From assembly GCA_002102555.1 (NCBI GenBank), contig MCFL01000069.1:62001-126000 (forward strand): DNA of 64,000 bases. The letters run 5' to 3'. The notes beneath the pieces were generated by a model, which was not told the origin of the DNA, did not search any database, and was given only the letters and a program-made list of their open reading frames with translations. Shown here one piece after another: positions 23,520 through 34,647 of this stretch. Within the stretch, counting starts at the first letter, position 1. Every line of letters starts with the position of its first letter. The stretch comes from Catenaria anguillulae PL171. Lineage: Eukaryota > Blastocladiomycota > Blastocladiomycetes > Blastocladiales > Catenariaceae. The position numbers and the translations under genes were made by a program.

Positions 23520-25190
23520 TCAACCCTTGTGCTCCACGGGCACGGTGCGAATCGCGCACGTGGCCTTGTCCACGGTGGTCTTGAACTGCTCGGGCAAGGG
23601 ACTCTCGCGGTAATCACCGCCGTCCTTTTCGGGCGGCAGCATGAGGTTGATCTCGGACGATTTCGCCGTGAGAATCTCGGCATCGAGTGTTTCCTTGGCC
23701 AAGTACAAGGTGGTGCCGTCCGAGTTGTCAATGGCAATCGTGGGCACGGCGCCAGTGACTTGCAGCTGGATGGATTTGCCGTTGACAATATCGACGGTCG
23801 AGACGACCGAGTCGATAAGCAGGGCCGATTTCTTGCAGTTATCTGATTATATGGTGGCGGGGTCCAAAAGTGTGAGTCCGTGTGGAATACCGTGCACCAT
23901 AAAAGGGAGGCGATCTGAGCGTACCAACAGTGACCGAGTTGACCTTGCCCTTGACCTGCACGGCGCAATCCGTGCATCCAAACACATAGACGACCGTCTT
24001 GATGTTTGTGTCCTCCACAATTAAATCGCGCTTGCCCACATAGTTTTCAATGACCCACTTGTTGCCTTGCAACTCAAACTTGGGTGGCTTGACAACCTTG
24101 GCCGCCGGCGCAGCCACCGTGGTGGTGGGCTTGTCCACGGCCTTGACCACGCCCGACGCACGCAACTCTGGGTTCTTGTGCACCATCTGCGACTTGTCGA
24201 CCTTTTTCAGTCCGGCCGTGATATTGGACCCGACATTGAGCGCGGCAAACAGGGCGTTGCGCGAATCGTCGGCCCCGCCCGCCGACCCCGACGCAGGCGT
24301 GTCGAGGACGGGCGGCGGCGGGGGCGGGCCCGGAGGCGGCGGGGGAGGGCCACCGGCCTTTGGCGCAGCTGCGGGCGCCGCAGCAGGAGCAGATGCCGCG
24401 GGCGCCGCCGACGCCGACGCAGAAGCAGCGGCAAGCGACTTGATGGACACGCTCAAGTCGACCGCACCGGCGTCTTTGCTCCAGTTGAGCCCCGTCGTGT
24501 GCCATTGCTTGACGTGCGCCAGGACGGCCGCCAGTACCTTTGTCCAGGCATTGGCCCACTTGACATTGGTTTCGCCCTCGTCGCCGGGTTTTTCCTTGAA
24601 CTCCTTGACGACGCGATTCACGTAGAATTGGGCCGCGTCCTTGAGCTCGGTCACGTAAGGTCCAGGCTTTGGGTCAACCACGACCCAGCCAAAGGCTGGC
24701 ACGCCATCGGCCACGGCCGTCAGGTGCGTAAACTGCTTGGAGGTCGGTTCTTGTCGCGGATCGCCACGGCCGCCTGGATGGCGTCGCGAATCGGGGCAAT
24801 GGCTTGCGTCGAGAGCGTGCCTGCGGGCCAGTCGGCGGGCTTCTTTGTGGATGCGGCAAGATGGATGAGCAGTTTGGTGTGCTGGAGAGCAGTGGCAATG
24901 TGCTTGGCTTGGTCGTGAACCAGGCCGCCGAGCGTGGCCGAGAGGGCGAGAAAGTCAGCGAGGGCGTCGTCAAGGACCGAGTCGACAAATGCCTGAGCAG
25001 CCTTGGAGAGTTCGATCGGGGCAGTAGCAGCCGCGGTGGTGGCGGCGGCCGAGGGGGCGGGTGCAGACGCGGCGGAGGCGGGGGCCGCAGCCGCAAGCGT
25101 GCCCGAGCGCGTGGCGTAGTGCTCGATCTTGACGGTGGCGGCCTCGAGGCGGCGGATCAGGTCCACCAGATCGGCCGGGGTAGCAGCCAT
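23520..25190 (-). CDS. CAP1: Adenylyl cyclase-associated protein (CAP/SRV2)
   Basis: CAP recycles cofilin-bound actin monomers and in fungi also binds adenylyl cyclase. ATG at 25190 starts MAATPADLVDLIRRLEAATV, the N-terminal oligomerisation segment. Then come an Ala-rich linker, the helical folded domain (VADGVPAFGWVVVDPKPGPY), polyproline GGPPPPPPGPPPPPP, a WH2-like stretch, and the C-terminal beta-helix (KWVIENYVGKRDLIVEDTN; AKSSEINLMLPPE; PLPEQFKTTV). An intron at 23843-23924 joins VNSVTV to DNCKKSALL. Between the helical-domain halves (near 24740) the frame shifts by one base beside a CCTCC run with no splice signal, probably an assembly indel. Length and order otherwise match the family. 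Confidence 0.93.
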
Positions 25191-25439
25191 GGTGCGAAGG
25201 ATTGGTTGGTGTTGACTGATTGCTGGCGGTATGCTTATGTCCAGGCGAGTGGACCCGATTGATTCAGTTGGGTACGGTATGGTAATGCTGGGCTTCTGCC
25301 AGTGGGTTGCTGAACGAATCTGGCCTTGTCTGTCTGTCCGTCTGTCCGTCTGTCCGTCTGTCCGTCTGTCCGTCTGTCCGGTCATTTGACCTTGTCGTGT
25401 GACCCTGCACTCGTGAACACGACACGAAACGGCAGCGTC
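25191..25439. promoter_or_regulatory. CAP upstream region
   Basis: Presumed promoter and 5' UTR of CAP. It contains the octamer microsatellite at 25325-25381, about 135 bases from the ATG. Confidence 0.35.
25325..25381. repeat. Octamer microsatellite (GTCTGTCC)n
   Basis: About seven near-perfect copies of GTCTGTCC in tandem, upstream of CAP. Such arrays change length easily. Confidence 0.9.
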
Positions 25440-26930
25440 TGGGACAACTCATGCTTCAAAACAGCGAGGCGAAAACGGAAGGCGGCAGTGAATGTGCCGA
25501 GTCACGGTCAATTTTCATTCTTAAGTGACCTCAATATTTTCTTGATTGTACATAATGCAAGGTCTGTCCAAGAGTTTTGGACTGGCCGACTGAACAAAAC
25601 ACGAAACACGACTGCTTTCAACGATGCTAGTGGTTCTAGTGCTCCAGAGCAGTGAGGCGAAAACGGAGAGCATGGGGTGGTAGAGCCAAGCCATGGTCAC
25701 TTTTTGTTCTTAAGTGACTGGAATATGTTCTTCATTCCCCGTAATTCTAGGCGTCTCTCAGCCGTGCATCTCGCTCAAGTGCCAAACAATCGCAGCTCAG
25801 ACATGAACGTGTGGGGGATGCTTCACTGGCACATGACGCGTGTCCTCCACTCCACTGGCTGGCTCGACGGCCAACGAAGACCACCATTCTGGAACGGTGG
25901 TTGCGGCATCGTATGAAATTTATGCTTGGTTGGTCGCCGTACAGTTGGATCCAGCTGCAGCCGCTGGGCAACGAGGGCCGGCATAGCCGGCCTGAGTAGC
26001 GGAGCAGCAATGCATGAAGGCTAAGGCCAAGGCCTATGTAGAAACTAGGAGATGATAACCCTCGCATCATCGCGAGCTGCGAGAAAACCGAAGGCAGCGG
26101 TTATGTGAGCCAATCTTTGCGGCTAACTGAGTCAAACATGACAGTGGGAGGATGCTTCACTTGCCAGGCGCTTGCGCCATGCTGATTCCCGATTCCCGAT
26201 TCCCTGACAGATGGATCCAGCGGCAGCTGCTGGGCAGTGGGGCAGCAAGGGAATACGGCCAAGGCTGGAGTCGGTTTATTCACAAGACAATCGGGAACGG
26301 AATCGCCATCGTTGCTTTTGGTCGCTGTACCAGTCTGATCGAGCAGCAAGGCGTGAAGGCCACAGTCAAGGCGGAGGAGAGAACCCTCGCATCATCGCTC
26401 ACGAGTTACGAGCCAAGCGAAGGCGAGGGCTATACGCTAACTGTCTCGCCTCAAACTGAGTCAAACATGAGCTACGACGGGTTTGCGCCACAGTGATTCC
26501 CTATTCCCCGACAGTTGGATTCAGCAGCTGCAGAGCAGCGGAGTGGCAAGGCATCAAGGCCGAGCCTGGGCTCCGTTTATTCACAAAACTATTGCCATTA
26601 CTGTTTTTGGTCGCTGTCAGTTGGATCCAGCCGCAGCCACGCAACTGCGAGGGCCGGCGCAGCCGGCTCGAGCAGCAGAGCGGCAACATTAACGGCTGGG
26701 ACCAATCGCAGAAGCCCAGCATGAGCGTGAAACATCGTTTCCCGTCGAAGTCCCAGTATAACGACGATATGTACGGACGGTCTTTGTTGCAAATGGAGCT
26801 CCAAAGCTGGCTCCAAAGGGAAACGAAGCGTGAGACGCGACCGATCGTGCACACTTCTTTGCAGTTTCCACCGATCCTTCCAGAACACTGCCATCTCGCC
26901 GATCAAACCTCGACTCGATCCTAGTCACGT
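25440..26930. repeat. Diverged tandem repeat array, no coding genes
   Basis: Two unit types are visible. Unit A (starts ~25461 and ~25650) shares GAGGCGAAAACGGA and TCTTAAGTGAC about 190 bases apart. Unit B recurs at ~25818, ~26152 and ~26475, about 320-335 bases apart. It shares GGATGCTTCACT, a block around TTGGATCCAGC-GCAGC, AACCCTCGCATCATCGC and a Gly/Ala-poor GC-rich core. Part of the core recurs again at ~26610-26690. Copies are diverged and carry indels, so the array is old. Short open frames differ between copies, so it is not coding. No terminal inverted repeats or target-site duplications were found. Confidence 0.65.
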
Positions 26931-26995
26931 CACTGCTGTCTCGCGTTTTGCACCAATCCTTCGCTCGCTGTACTTATTAAGATTACGATTTTCCA

Positions 26996-27802
26996 ATGAA
27001 TAGATTCATCTCCGCTTCGCGCACCATTGCCACCGCCACCGCCGCCCCCATTTCCACCATGACCCCGTCCCCGCCTCCCCGCCTGCGTCTCCGCCTCCCA
27101 ACCGCCGATATCCCCCACGCGCCGCTCGCCGCCGTCGTCTTCGACATGGACGGCACCCTGACCGAACCCCTGCTGGACTTTGCCCTCATGAAACGCCGCC
27201 TCAACCTGTCGCCCGCCGACGACATTGTTCACCACCTGCACTCGCTGCCCCTCGGATCACCCGCCCGGACCTTGGCCGACCAAATTGTCCGCGACATGGA
27301 ACACGACGCCATGGTCAACATGACCCTTGCCCGCGGGTTTCATCCGCTCATGTCTGCCCTGTCACGCCTCAACGTGCCCAAGGCCATTCTCACGCGCAAC
27401 AATCTCGATCCCGTCACGCACTTGCTGACACATCATGCCAACGGGTATACGTTTCATCCCACCATTTCGCGCGACTGTGTGCAGCCCACAAAACCTCATC
27501 CAGATCCGCTTTTGCATATTGCACGCAATGTGTGGCAAGTGGATCCCGCACATGTGCTCATGGTGGGCGACGGCGTCGATGATGTGGCGTGCGCCAAAGC
27601 AGCGGGTGCGTGGGCGTGTTGGGTGCACACAAGTGCAAACAAGGGCGGATTGGACAAGTTGCGTGCCGAGTTTGGCGTCGTGCCTGATGTGCAGGTGAAT
27701 GGGTTGGACGACTTGTTGGGTTTGCTGGACGTGGCCATGGATCAGGACAAAGGAACAAGCCAGCCCTTGAGTGCTTGGGCCGCCGCTGCAGACCAAGTTT
27801 AG
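26996..27802 (+). CDS. HAD-superfamily hydrolase, possibly mitochondrial
   Basis: All four haloacid dehalogenase motifs are present: DMDGTLTE (nucleophile Asp and acid Asp), LTRN (motif II), KPHPDP (motif III Lys) and GDGVDD (motif IV). A helical cap lies between motifs I and II. This fits a phosphatase of the phosphoglycolate-phosphatase/nucleotidase type; the substrate cannot be inferred. The N-terminus MNRFISASRTIATATAAP is rich in Arg, Ser and Ala without acids, like a mitochondrial presequence. A second start at 27059 would remove it. No intron. It converges with the OXR1-type gene, 140 bases away. Confidence 0.85.
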   Translation: MNRFISASRTIATATAAPISTMTPSPPPRLRLRLPTADIPHAPLAAVVFDMDGTLTEPLLDFALMKRRLNLSPADDIVHHLHSLPLGSPARTLADQIVRDMEHDAMVNMTLARGFHPLMSALSRLNVPKAILTRNNLDPVTHLLTHHANGYTFHPTISRDCVQPTKPHPDPLLHIARNVWQVDPAHVLMVGDGVDDVACAKAAGAWACWVHTSANKGGLDKLRAEFGVVPDVQVNGLDDLLGLLDVAMDQDKGTSQPLSAWAAAADQV

Positions 27803-27942
27803 GTGATGGAGAAGGGGATGGACATAGAGGCCACAAGGGAATGAAAATGAATGAATGAAGGAATCCATGTAAATATATACAAATCAACTCAGATTCATCC
27901 TTTCATCATCATCACAAGAAGGGGCATACATCCGCCAGAGCG

Positions 27943-29718
27943 TCAAGTCGACATGCCCCACAGCTCGAGCTCATAGCACTCGAAATCGCGCTCCGAGCTC
28001 AATGTCGGATTGTCAAAGGTGATGGTGCCATCCGATTTACCACGCTCAAGTTCGTGGTCGAGCCAAATGGCAAATTTGCCGTCACTACACATATCATACC
28101 ACGAAGGTCGCCGAGTGTGAGGGCTGATTGCATCCAAAGGCTACTAATGACTGGCATACATACCTTGCTCCAACAGCAAAATACTGTGGGTCACCAAAAA
28201 TAAAGAAGTCGTTCATGCCCGTCCAAGGATACACCTTGATCAGCTCAGTTGCGTCGTCATATGTAAAAACAAACCTGGCAACAACCACCCACCCACAAGC
28301 ACAAGTCAATGTCCCGCCCAGGCTCACGCAAAACACACACAACTGAATGCGAACGTACGTCTCTCCCGTCCCATAAAACGCATGCGCACTGACCCGCAAC
28401 CCATCGCTCAAATACGCGCCAAACCTCTTCCCCTTTGAATCCTGTACCACCAACACAAACCCGCGTGGCTGCACCACCTTATTGGCCACGGTTTGCCTGA
28501 CGCGATCGTACAGCGTCGTCAACGAAATCCCATGCTGGTCCATGCTGTACACCAAACTCCACGCGTCGGCCAGACGCGCCAGTGCCGGAAAGTGTTTGCG
28601 GAGCTGGTCGGCCATGCCCGTGGTGCAAATGTGTTTGGTGGTGGGCAGCCGCCCGTTGAGCGTCACGTGCAGTGGCTGGGCGTCGGTTGCAGTGCGTTTA
28701 CGCCGATCGAGTTCCGGATCCTCTGCGTCGTCGTTCGAGTCGGATCCAGTCACGATCGCGTACGTGTCTTGGTCATCTGTGTAGATACCCAGGGCTTTTT
28801 CGAGCTCAATGAGTTCGGCGGATTTCGTCGTGGGAACCGACGCGGCGGCGGGCGGCGCTGGTTGATGGTCGACTGGCGCGGGCGCCGGCGCAGGCTGCTC
28901 GGGTGCGAGTTGGGCAGATGCCAGTGTGGGCGACACGAGCGAAACAACCGATCGGAACACGCTTGGCAGCGATGCAGATAGCGGGGTGCTTGACAAGAGT
29001 GCCGCCTCGTCCGTTGTTGATGAAGCGGCGGTGGCAGATTCCCCGCTTGTGCCAGGCGTCGCGTTGGGAATGGCCTTGTTGAGTTGCGGGAGACTGCGCG
29101 ACTTGCCCTGCAAATCAGCGGGTGGGCGGGATGCAGAGGGGGCTGGGCCCGTTGTGGATGGATGGTCGGTGTCGTGAACCGGCGACAGGGGCGAAACAAG
29201 CGCGTGCAGGAACGAGCCAATGGTGGAGGTGATTGTTGACGGCACCGAAGGCGTGCGGCTGGCGCGCGAGTGGGTCGAGGAGGCAATGGATTTTGTGTCG
29301 TCAGCGGCGGCTGTCATGTATGGCGACAGGAAGGGCGTGAGTGACAACAAATGCAACGTGGGACGGCAATGGTGGCGACGCAAATGGGCGGGCGGGCGAC
29401 AGGCAGGCATGTAGGCAGGCAGGGAAACGGACCAATGTGGCTATTTTTTGCAGAACCCTGTGTTGTGCCCCCTGGTCCTTCCTGGCTGCCTTCGCCATCG
29501 CCCCCATTGCCGCCACTGTCCATCGCGTCGCCACAGTCATCCCGACGGCTGCCACGGCGACGGCGGCGACCCTTGAAGACGAGTGCCCAACCGTGCGTGC
29601 AAAAGTGACACATACCACCCGCTGTGTTGGATGTGGATTTCTTGCCCTTTGCAGGCTGCGGGTCGGGCGGCGGCGCAAACCAGGCGTCAATGGCCTCGTT
29701 CGAGTCGGGGGCAGACAT
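27943..29718 (-). CDS. OXR1: TLDc-domain protein, OXR1 type
   Basis: OXR1-type proteins protect cells from oxidative damage, and TLDc proteins bind the V-ATPase. Exon 1 is 29718-29616 (MSAPDSNEAIDAWFAPPP...), then a 305-base intron (29311-29615) that keeps phase. Exon 2 holds a long disordered region, then the TLDc fold (LVYSMDQHGISLTTLYDRV, GTGET). Introns 28275-28358 and 28085-28163 precede FVFTYDDATELIKVYPWTGM, GDPQYFAVG and DGKFAIWLDHELERG. The end DFECYELELWGMST is the usual TLDc C-terminus. Alternatively translation starts at ATG 29317, which would make exon 1 non-coding. Confidence 0.86.
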
Positions 29719-29963
29719 GGTGCAGCGAGAGGGTAGCGATCGGAACTGGGACGTTGACTGCGATGCTGAGGATGGACGGCACCAACGCTGAGGAATAGCG
29801 CATTTACATGGCGAACATTTGATTTTTTCGAGGAACGGAGAGAAGAAGGGAGGGAAACACGTGCAGGGACGAAAGCCAACGAAGGTTATCGAAGCCAGAC
29901 ACGTGAGATACACGTGACTCAAGCCGTGACGGAGTTGAGGCGCATTGCTTCAGGGAAGGCCAT

Positions 29964-30045
29964 GTTCAAGTGGCCGAGCGGTCTAAGGCGGCAGCTTCAG
30001 GTGCTGTTCTCTTCGGAGGCGCAGGTTCGAACCCTGCCTTGGACA
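29964..30045 (+). tRNA. tRNA-Leu(CAG)
   Basis: Type II tRNA with acceptor GTTCAAG/CTTGGAC, discriminator A, D arm GGCCGAGCGGTCTAAGG, anticodon stem GCAGC/GCTGT around loop TTCAGGT (CAG), a variable arm capped by TTCG, and T arm GCAGGTTCGAACCCTGC. A T5 terminator is at 30053. No intron. Positions 30008-30038 are identical to the tRNA-Leu(UAG) gene at 46517-46547. Confidence 0.94.
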
Positions 30046-30360
30046 TTTCTCCTTTTTCGATTTTGCTGGTTGTTTCGAGAGTGCAAGTGAGTCATCGCAA
30101 CAAGCTCCTCTTTGAGGATCATTTTATTCGGATTGTCATGAAACAAGAAAATACCGTAAGGTCTCGCATCCCTATGACTCCTTCCAGCAGCGGCCCATCA
30201 GTGCGGTGCGCCTGTGACTGACGGCACGGCCATTCGTTCATAAAGACTCTTGACGCCCATAAATATCTGTCTGACTGGTCCATCGAATCGCTCTCTTGCA
30301 ACGCATGCCACTCCCAAAATCATTCGGCACTCCAACCACCAAAACAAAATAATCGCAACT
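30046..30360. other. Intergenic region, tRNA to BRCT gene
   Basis: Contains the tRNA terminator and the presumed promoter of the BRCT gene. No other gene supported. Confidence 0.35.
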
Positions 30361-31832
30361 ATGTCGCACCACATCGTCTTCTTTGCTCCCCCGACCGCTA
30401 GCTTCTCGATCCCGTACCCGACCCTGCTCGAGCACGCCGCCAACGCCCGCCTTGTCGTATCGTCCACGCTCAACCCAGCAGTCACTCTGGTCGTTGCCGC
30501 GTCGCCCACCGGCGTGCCTGCCAACACCCCGAAATCCGCCACGTGTGTTTCGCCGCAAGAATTTGTCGTTCTTGCCAAATCTGCCACGCCCCCGCCCGCG
30601 CCACGTGTGGCCACTTCCTCGAGCTCTGCCACGCTTGCGCCCAAAGTCAAACGCGTCCACGCGGCCGATGGCGAGGATAAAGCCGATTCGCCCGCAACCA
30701 GCCCGAAACGCGCGCGGTCGACGGCCGCCATGGATCCCGCCGCCCATGTTGTCGTGTTCACGGGCACGTTGCCGTCGGGCCGGACGCGCGGCGAGGCGAC
30801 GGCCGAGGCCGAGGAGCATGGGTACACGGTGAAAAACTCGATCACAAAGGCAACGACTATTCTCGTGTATGGCGACAAGGCAGGCGCAAAGATTGAGCAG
30901 GCAAGGAAGCAAGGTGTTGAGGTGTTGAGCGAAGCAGAGTGGACGGCCAGGTTGGGCGGTGGTGGCGAGGATGCCATGGACGTTGATGAGCAGGATGACG
31001 AGGAGGTCCAGGAAAAGCCCAAGTCTGCCACAAATGGAAAAGCCAAATCTGCCAATGGGGCCACCTCCAAGGCCTCGGTAGAGGTCGTGAACATGAGTTT
31101 GGACGACTTTGTCGCCAAGACGGGCTACAACGTCGCGGGCGGAACAAGCAAGGTCGCCGCCGCCCCACTCCCGCTGCGAAATCCACAGTTCCCGCAGCCT
31201 CCTCCTCGGGCGACGATCCCAGTGCGCACACGGTCGTTTTCACGGGCACCTTGCCTTCTGGCCGGTCGCGCGACGAAGCCATCAAGCATGCCGAGTCGCT
31301 CGGGTACACAGCGAAAAACTCCATTACCAAGGCCACCACCATTCTCGTGTATGGAGACAAGGCCGGAAGCAAGATTGACAAGGCGCGTGAGCAAGGTGTC
31401 CTAGTCCTCAGCGAGGCGGAATGGATGGCGCGTGTGGGCGACGACGCCGGTGATGATGGCGAGGACGACCAAGATGAGATGAGGATGAGGATGAGCCCGC
31501 GCCAAAGAAGAAGCGGCTGCGGCTCCGAAAAAGGCGGCGCCCGCGAAAAAGGCCAAGCCGCCGCCGCCGCGCCCGCCAGTGGAACCAAAAAGGGTGTTGT
31601 TGTCTTCTCGGGCACCCTTCCTTCGGGTCGGACGCGTGGTGAGGCCACAAAGGAGGCCGAGGCTGCTGGATACGAGGTCAAGAACTCGATCACCAAGGCC
31701 ACAACCATTCTCGTCACGGGCGAAAAGGGCGGAAGCAAGATCGAAAAGGCCAAAGATCAAGGCGTCGAGGTTATTGACGAGGACGAGTGGATTGCAAGGT
31801 TGGCAGAGGAGGCCGAAGCAGAGGATGAGTAA
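30361..31832 (+). CDS. Triple tandem BRCT-domain protein
   Basis: Three BRCT modules, each about 70 residues and strongly alike: VVVFTGTLPSGRTRGEA (from ~30748), TVVFTGTLPSGRSRDEA (~31231) and VVVFSGTLPSGRTRGEA (~31600). Each is followed by VKNSITKATTILV or a close variant and by GVEVLSEAEW-like endings. They resemble the BRCT of bacterial-type DNA ligase and of RFC1/PARP, domains that bind phosphopeptides or DNA ends in repair. The N-terminal ~120 residues may hold a degenerate fourth copy. One base slip near 31168 beside a C4 run separates module 1 from modules 2-3, and the acidic/Lys-rich linker near 31480-31580 also reads best in shifting frames, suggesting indel errors. No catalytic domain is present. 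Confidence 0.8.
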
Positions 31833-32175
31833 GATGCGTGCTGTCTAGCTAGCGGGACAGATTTGGAGTGACTGCAACTCCTTACATATTTATCGTTCGC
31901 TATCAGTACACTTGTGATGATTCTCCGTCTTCTATTTGCTCAAGTTGAGCAGCGATGAGCGGGAATGAGAAGAAAGCAACAGAGGAATGGATTGTGTATC
32001 AGTATGGTTGCAAATAAGGCATTGATGTGAGGAAAGAGCAAAGGTGCGACACTCAACCCGAAAAGACAAAGAAAAGGACACAAAATCGATGGCACACAGA
32101 CTTAAATAGCGAGGTGGAACTGTCGCCTCCACTTGTGCGTGTCAGATGCGCCAGAAACCAAAACGGCCGGCTACC
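31833..32175. other. Convergent intergenic region, BRCT gene and P2X
   Basis: The 3' ends of the BRCT gene (+) and the P2X gene (-) face each other. AT-rich; no gene seen. Confidence 0.4.
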
Positions 32176-34090
32176 TCATACCAGCAGGCCCGAATCCGCA
32201 CCGCCCCTCATTCCCCCACTAACGGTACCCCCGGCCATCACCGCTGCGTAGGCGGCCCCCGCCAATATCGGCTCCCCCTCCCGGCTGCTCTCCCTTCTCG
32301 ACGACCCACTGTCACTGCGCTCGCTCATTGCCACCGTACTGCTGCCGCTGGTCCCCATGTGCCTCCTTCTTCCGGCAGCCGGCGTCGGGCATTGAGTTCC
32401 ACCTCGTGCAGGAGACGGCTCCCTTGACATTTGAAAATCCTCTGTCACTTCAAACTTGTAGGTCGCATACCGCTCCTTTTCAGGCAGCAGCTGGAGCATT
32501 GCAAACTCGACAATGATGACGGCAAGTCGGAAAAGGGCAAAGGATGCGACCAGGTTGGTCAGCAGTGCAATGAGTTGGAAGTAGCCGAGCTTACCGGTTT
32601 GAACAAACTGGGCATAAGGGGCAATACGGCGTCAGCGCTGCTGTTCGGGTAGCAAGTTGGAAATACGTGATGGAACTTACCTTGATGCGAATCCCATGGC
32701 GATTCCATTGTTGCATGGCAACGGTCGAGCTACCCGACGTGCCGACTGGAATAAAGCGGTTCTCGAGCGTCTGCAAGGTGTGTCAAACCAATTCAATCAG
32801 CGATAACTCATGAGACATTGAACCATCAGCGCCAAACATAGCGTACTTTGGCTTCTGCACCGGGAATCATGGACACGCGATACGTGTACCTCAACTCCTT
32901 TGGCCGTGTCGGGACATTTGCGTAGCTGAGTAGACACATTGAATCAAAATCGGACCTTCGTCTGTCGAGAGAATCCCCCAGGAACCACCACGCAAAATTG
33001 AACGTACTCGATCATCACAATCAAGACAATGCCGGCATGCCGCATACTCTCACCCACCTCGGCTGACGGCGACGAGCTCGGCAAGTCGAGCGAGCTCACA
33101 TTGGCTGCCCGTAACAGATCCGCCACCGAAAACACATCTCCGGGCACCTTTTCTGGGCGGCGCACCAGCTGCTTCTGGTCCATGCCCACATGCCGATCCA
33201 CAATCTCGCTTGCGACGGCCGTGGACGTGCCCGTTGGCGTGTACACGCGCATGACGCGGTTGTCGGTGTCGAGCAGCGTGCCTTCGAGGTCTCCGTTGCG
33301 CAGCGAGATGGATGTGGCAAAGCCGCGGACTGTGTGTTCGACCATAATCTGTTGTTGGCGTGTTGTCGAAAGTGAGTGCTGAACTGAGATGGACGGACCG
33401 CTTTCAAGAGAATTGTGTACCGTGAAATTCTCAACATCGGCTGCATAGTAATCCACCTCTTGCGCCTTTGGGAACTGCGGCTGACATCTGGTATCGACCG
33501 GCGCAAACGGATTGCAGTCGGGCGGGATACCTGTTGCGTTGGTGAGGGATATCCGCGTGGCGACAAAGATGGTGCCTTCCTCCGAGTCTGGAGTGACTTG
33601 CGACGACGACAGGTACATGCAGCGAGTGCCATTTGTGCAGTACGGTGGGGTAGCGAGAGAAGCTGGCGGTTTGATTGTTGTTCGAACGGCACCTGGACAA
33701 GGAAACACATGTCATGAGAAATGGGCAGAGAAACCGTCAACAAGAACAGCACGTTCATACCGCCGGTCACATTTTCGGTCGCGAGGTACAGCTGCTTGTC
33801 AATGATTGTGTAAATAATGTACACGAGGATGCAGGTCGAGAAGAAGAGGTGAAGCCCGCCGAGTCGACGATCTCGAACTCTGTGCAGCAACTGTCAGTCA
33901 CCGCCAATGCGACGGACGGCACAAACGAACTCGCTCATACATACTTGACGGTCTTGAATGTCTTGTAGGCTAACACATCGTCCCAGTCGATGGCGATCCA
34001 TGACCGGCCATGGGAACGGCCGCTACCACTGCCGCTCCCAGAGCGGAGGCTACCACGACTGCTTCCGCCGCTCTTGCCAAAGAATACCAT
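32176..34090 (-). CDS. P2X-type ATP-gated cation channel
   Basis: P2X receptors are trimeric cation channels opened by ATP. Seven exons, reading down the minus strand, fit phase exactly and encode 492 residues: 34090-33945, 33879-33761, 33692-33421, 33348-33008, 32925-32847, 32770-32681 and 32607-32176. Family marks are the cytoplasmic YKTFK (conserved T-x-K), the basic VRDRRLG before helix 1 (LFFSTCILVYIIYTII), an ectodomain with NFT, paired cysteines and several N-glycosylation sites, then HGIRIKFVQTGKLGYFQL leading into helix 2 (LIALLTNLVASFALFRLAVI). The C-tail is long and Ser/Arg/Gly-rich. The intron at 33349-33420 is in frame, so an isoform retaining it is formally possible. The channel may act at the plasma membrane or, as in Dictyostelium, on contractile vacuoles. 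Confidence 0.88.
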
Positions 34091-34647
34091 GCCGGCTACC
34101 TGACCTGGAAACGCTGCACAAGATGGGCGGCAGTCGCGCTCGCTTGGAATAGACAACTGAAGGATGGATGCAACTGGTTGGACTGACGCACGGACAAGGT
34201 GCAAGACGCCGGGAGCGAGATCGATGAGAGACGGGACTTCCAATGAACGGACACCCAGATAAATATGACCAAGGCCAACGAAGCGGGCGGAAGCGGGCCA
34301 GGATGGATTACGGAGCGGGTGTCGGGATCTACTCGTTGTCACCGAATGCATCAAGTTCCTTCGTGAGCTCGCAGCTCGCTCATATACTTTCATAGCTGGT
34401 CAATAATGAACCCATGTATGCCATTGCCGTGACCGTTGGCAATCTGCCCGCTTTCTTCGGTCCCGACCGCTCGCGCTGCTGCAAGCTTTTCGGCGGCAAC
34501 CGGCAGCGAAACAACACAGTGATGGCGTTGAATGCTTGTGGCGTGGCGTTTGTGCATGTCGCAGATCAGGCCCACGCAGAAACACAATTGCACCGCCAAA
34601 CCACCAGCTACAGATTCCCACGGTATTGCATCCATTTGTACTGACAA
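34091..34647. other. Intergenic region between P2X and seven-helix gene
   Basis: Presumed P2X promoter plus the 3' flank of the upstream gene. Open frames on both strands here are short and lack motifs. Confidence 0.35.

Noticed and set aside
25440-26930. Transposon or virus-like element
   Set aside because: No terminal repeats, target-site duplication, transposase or polymerase motifs were seen.
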